From NCBI GenBank assembly GCA_946886275.1, contig CAMPIH010000147.1, positions 1-5,792 of the forward strand: 5,792 nucleotides of DNA, read 5' to 3'. Below, in pieces: positions 4,516 through 5,792 of the stretch. The stretch comes from an uncultured Sphingosinicella sp. GTDB lineage: Bacteria; Pseudomonadota; Alphaproteobacteria; Sphingomonadales; Sphingomonadaceae. The position numbers and the translations under genes are program-made. The notes beneath the pieces are model-generated. The model was not told the origin of the DNA. It saw nothing but the letters and a program-made list of their open reading frames with translations, and made no database searches. Position 1 is the stretch's first letter. Each line of letters begins with the position of its first letter.

Positions 4516-5439
4516 ATGTCCGACGTCCCCTTTCCGGGTCTTCCTGCCGCGCTCCCGGCCCGGCGCCGCAGCCGGGCGCTCGGAGCTGGGACTGCGCATC
4601 GCCTTGGCCAGACCGAAGTCCCCGCAGCGACCGGTCCGACGAAGGCCGCGCCGGCCAGGAGCCGCGAAGCAGCGATCCCCGTGGCTCTTCCTTTAAGGGA
4701 AATGGCCGGCGGAATCGCCCATGACTTCCGCAATCTCCTCGCGGTGATCGCCTCGGCTCTCGACCTAGCGCAGCGCCATCGCGGCGACCGCGAGCGGACC
4801 GATCTCTATCTGGCCGGGGCCCGAGGCGCCGTCGATCGCGCCGCGGCCCTGGCGACTCGGCTGCTCGCTTTGGCTCGACCGGCGCCGCCGGCTGTGCGGG
4901 CCGACAATCTGTCCCGGCTCGTCCGCGAATGGATGCCTTTCCTCACCTATGCGGCGGGACCGCGCATCGGTCTGCGGCTCGATCTTTGCGACGAAGAGGC
5001 GCGATGCGCGGTTGACCCGGCGCGGTTCGGAGCGGCCTTGCTCAACCTCGTCGCCAATGCGCGCGATGCCATGCCGGAAGGCGGCGAGATCGTCATCAGC
5101 ACCGCGACCGGCAATGGCGATCCGACGGACAGCGGCTTCGTTCGGGTTCGGGTCAGCGATTCCGGCGAGGGCATGCCGGCCGAGGTCGAGGCGCGCATGT
5201 TCGAGCCGTGGTTCACCACCAAGGCGGCGACCGGGACCGGACTGGGCCTGCCCCAGGTCCAACGCCTGATGAGGCTCGTCGACGGTCGGGTGAGCGTCGC
5301 GACCGGCCCGGACGGTACCGTCATCGACCTTCATTTTCCTGTCGACGTGGAGGGCGCGGCCACGGCGGACGTGCCAGGGTTCGACCGCTCAGCGGAGATT
5401 CCGCCCCCTCATGGCACGAGGGCCGAGGCCGCGCTGTGA
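4516..5439 (+). CDS. Soluble sensor-domain-less histidine kinase
   Basis: A 307-residue protein with the conserved boxes of a two-component kinase: H-box [14 protein letters not shown] (65-78) with phosphoacceptor H69, a dimerisation helix to about 120, N-box [10 protein letters not shown] (177-186), G1 DSGEGMP (215-221), F-box FEPWFTTK (229-236) and G2 GTGLGLPQV (240-248). The box style resembles NtrB-like and hybrid kinases. The first 55 residues are Ala/Pro/Arg-rich, probably disordered, and show no PAS, GAF or membrane segment; the last 25 are also linker-like. It is therefore cytoplasmic with no recognisable input domain, and no response regulator is adjacent within the window. It is the first gene of a unit with a MarR-type operator in its promoter, and its stop overlaps the ctaD start as GTGA, tying its synthesis to a terminal oxidase. 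The phosphotransfer partner is unknown. Confidence 0.92.
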   Translation: MSDVPFPGLPAALPARRRSRALGAGTAHRLGQTEVPAATGPTKAAPARSREAAIPVALPLREMAGGIAHDFRNLLAVIASALDLAQRHRGDRERTDLYLAGARGAVDRAAALATRLLALARPAPPAVRADNLSRLVREWMPFLTYAAGPRIGLRLDLCDEEARCAVDPARFGAALLNLVANARDAMPEGGEIVISTATGNGDPTDSGFVRVRVSDSGEGMPAEVEARMFEPWFTTKAATGTGLGLPQVQRLMRLVDGRVSVATGPDGTVIDLHFPVDVEGAATADVPGFDRSAEIPPPHGTRAEAAL

Positions 5440-5792
5440 ACGCAACCGCCGCCTCCGCCTACAGCATCGTGCCTGTTTCCGAACCGGCGCAGACCGAGCA
5501 TCGCCCGGCCTTCTTCCAGCGCTGGTTCATGTCCACAAACCATAAGGACATCGGCACCCTCTACCTCATCTTCGCTCTGGTCGCGGGAATGATCGGCGCC
5601 GCCTTGTCGGGGCTGATGCGCTGGGAGCTGGCGGAGCCGGGAATCCAGTATCTCGAATCCTGGTCCGGCGCGGCCAGCTTCGACGAGGCGCTTCATTTCT
5701 GGAACGTGCTGATCACCGCCCACGGCCTGATCATGATCTTCTTCACGCTGATGCCGGCGATGATGGGCGGGTTCGGCAACTGGTTCGTGCCG
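5436..5792 (+). CDS. ctaD: Cytochrome c oxidase subunit I (N-terminal part)
   Basis: The first 119 residues of the haem-copper oxidase catalytic subunit; the rest lies beyond the right edge. The family signature [19 protein letters not shown] (30-48) starts transmembrane helix 1, followed by [10 protein letters not shown] (60-69). Helix 2 carries [20 protein letters not shown] (94-113), whose H96 is the expected low-spin haem a ligand, then GNWFVP. The protein reduces O2 at the haem a3-CuB site (further downstream) and pumps protons in the inner membrane. The GTG start at 5436 overlaps the kinase TGA; no other start codon lies before the conserved [12 protein letters not shown] block except weak internal GTG codons. 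Subunit II (ctaC), usually just upstream of ctaD, is absent here, so this may be a second, specially regulated oxidase. The helix 1-2 loop looks shorter than I recall for the main sphingomonad enzyme. Confidence 0.95.
   Translation, partial: MNATAASAYSIVPVSEPAQTEHRPAFFQRWFMSTNHKDIGTLYLIFALVAGMIGAALSGLMRWELAEPGIQYLESWSGAASFDEALHFWNVLITAHGLIMIFFTLMPAMMGGFGNWFVP

Noticed and set aside
4765..5334. 189-codon ORF antisense to the kinase
   Set aside because: It mirrors the conserved kinase codons, as expected in GC-rich DNA, and has no family motif.
5409..5723. Minus-strand 104-codon ORF over the ctaD start
   Set aside because: The plus strand reads an unmistakable oxidase subunit I; the antisense ORF has no features.
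1..5792. tRNA, rRNA, CRISPR array, insertion sequence or phage attachment site
   Set aside because: No cloverleaf, regularly spaced direct repeats, transposase motifs or terminal inverted repeats were seen by eye on either strand.

Overview
The window is GC-rich with GC-rich third codon positions, tightly packed genes and 4-nt stop/start overlaps. The gene content (single-domain phenylalanine hydroxylase, Rnk, a DUF4142 secreted protein, an aa3-type oxidase subunit I) suggests an alphaproteobacterium, plausibly a sphingomonad. That placement is an inference from protein style, not from a marker gene.

Layout. (1) Positions 1-810, minus strand: N-terminal 270 residues of a Rieske plus FAD/NAD(P)H oxidoreductase of the AIF-like type, running off the left edge. 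(2) Positions 811-1107 hold no conventional gene but contain the most interesting element here. A short plus-strand leader ORF (GTG 917 to TAG 1030) carries three consecutive Tyr codons and is followed by mutually exclusive RNA pairings and a strong intrinsic terminator ending 17 nt before the phenylalanine 4-hydroxylase gene (phhA, 1108-1911). The enzyme makes tyrosine, so this reads as a tyrosine-sensing transcription attenuator. (3) Positions 1912-2014: two tandem perfect hairpins between convergent genes. (4) Positions 2015-3368, minus strand: a probable three-gene operon in the order rnk, DUF4142 secreted protein, small periplasmic cupredoxin. The last two overlap by ATGA. (5) Positions 3369-3668 form a divergent control region. 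It holds a TTGACA promoter on the minus strand whose predicted +1 falls on the ATG of a 21-codon ORF followed directly by a hairpin, and a plus-strand promoter overlaid by an inverted-repeat operator. (6) Positions 3669-4429, plus strand: an unrecognised 101-aa protein and a MarR-family repressor. (7) Positions 4430-4515: a hairpin and then a second, near-identical copy of the operator, embedded in a TTGCAT-N16-TATATT promoter. (8) Positions 4516-5792, plus strand: a sensor-less soluble histidine kinase overlapping by GTGA the start of a cytochrome c oxidase subunit I gene that runs off the right edge.

How it may work together. The paired operators suggest that the MarR protein represses both its own operon and the kinase-oxidase operon, so a terminal oxidase would be induced by a small ligand. 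The minus-strand operon adds a copper protein and a polymerase-binding factor, whose link to the oxidase is only suggestive. The phhA unit appears to be independently controlled by tyrosine supply.
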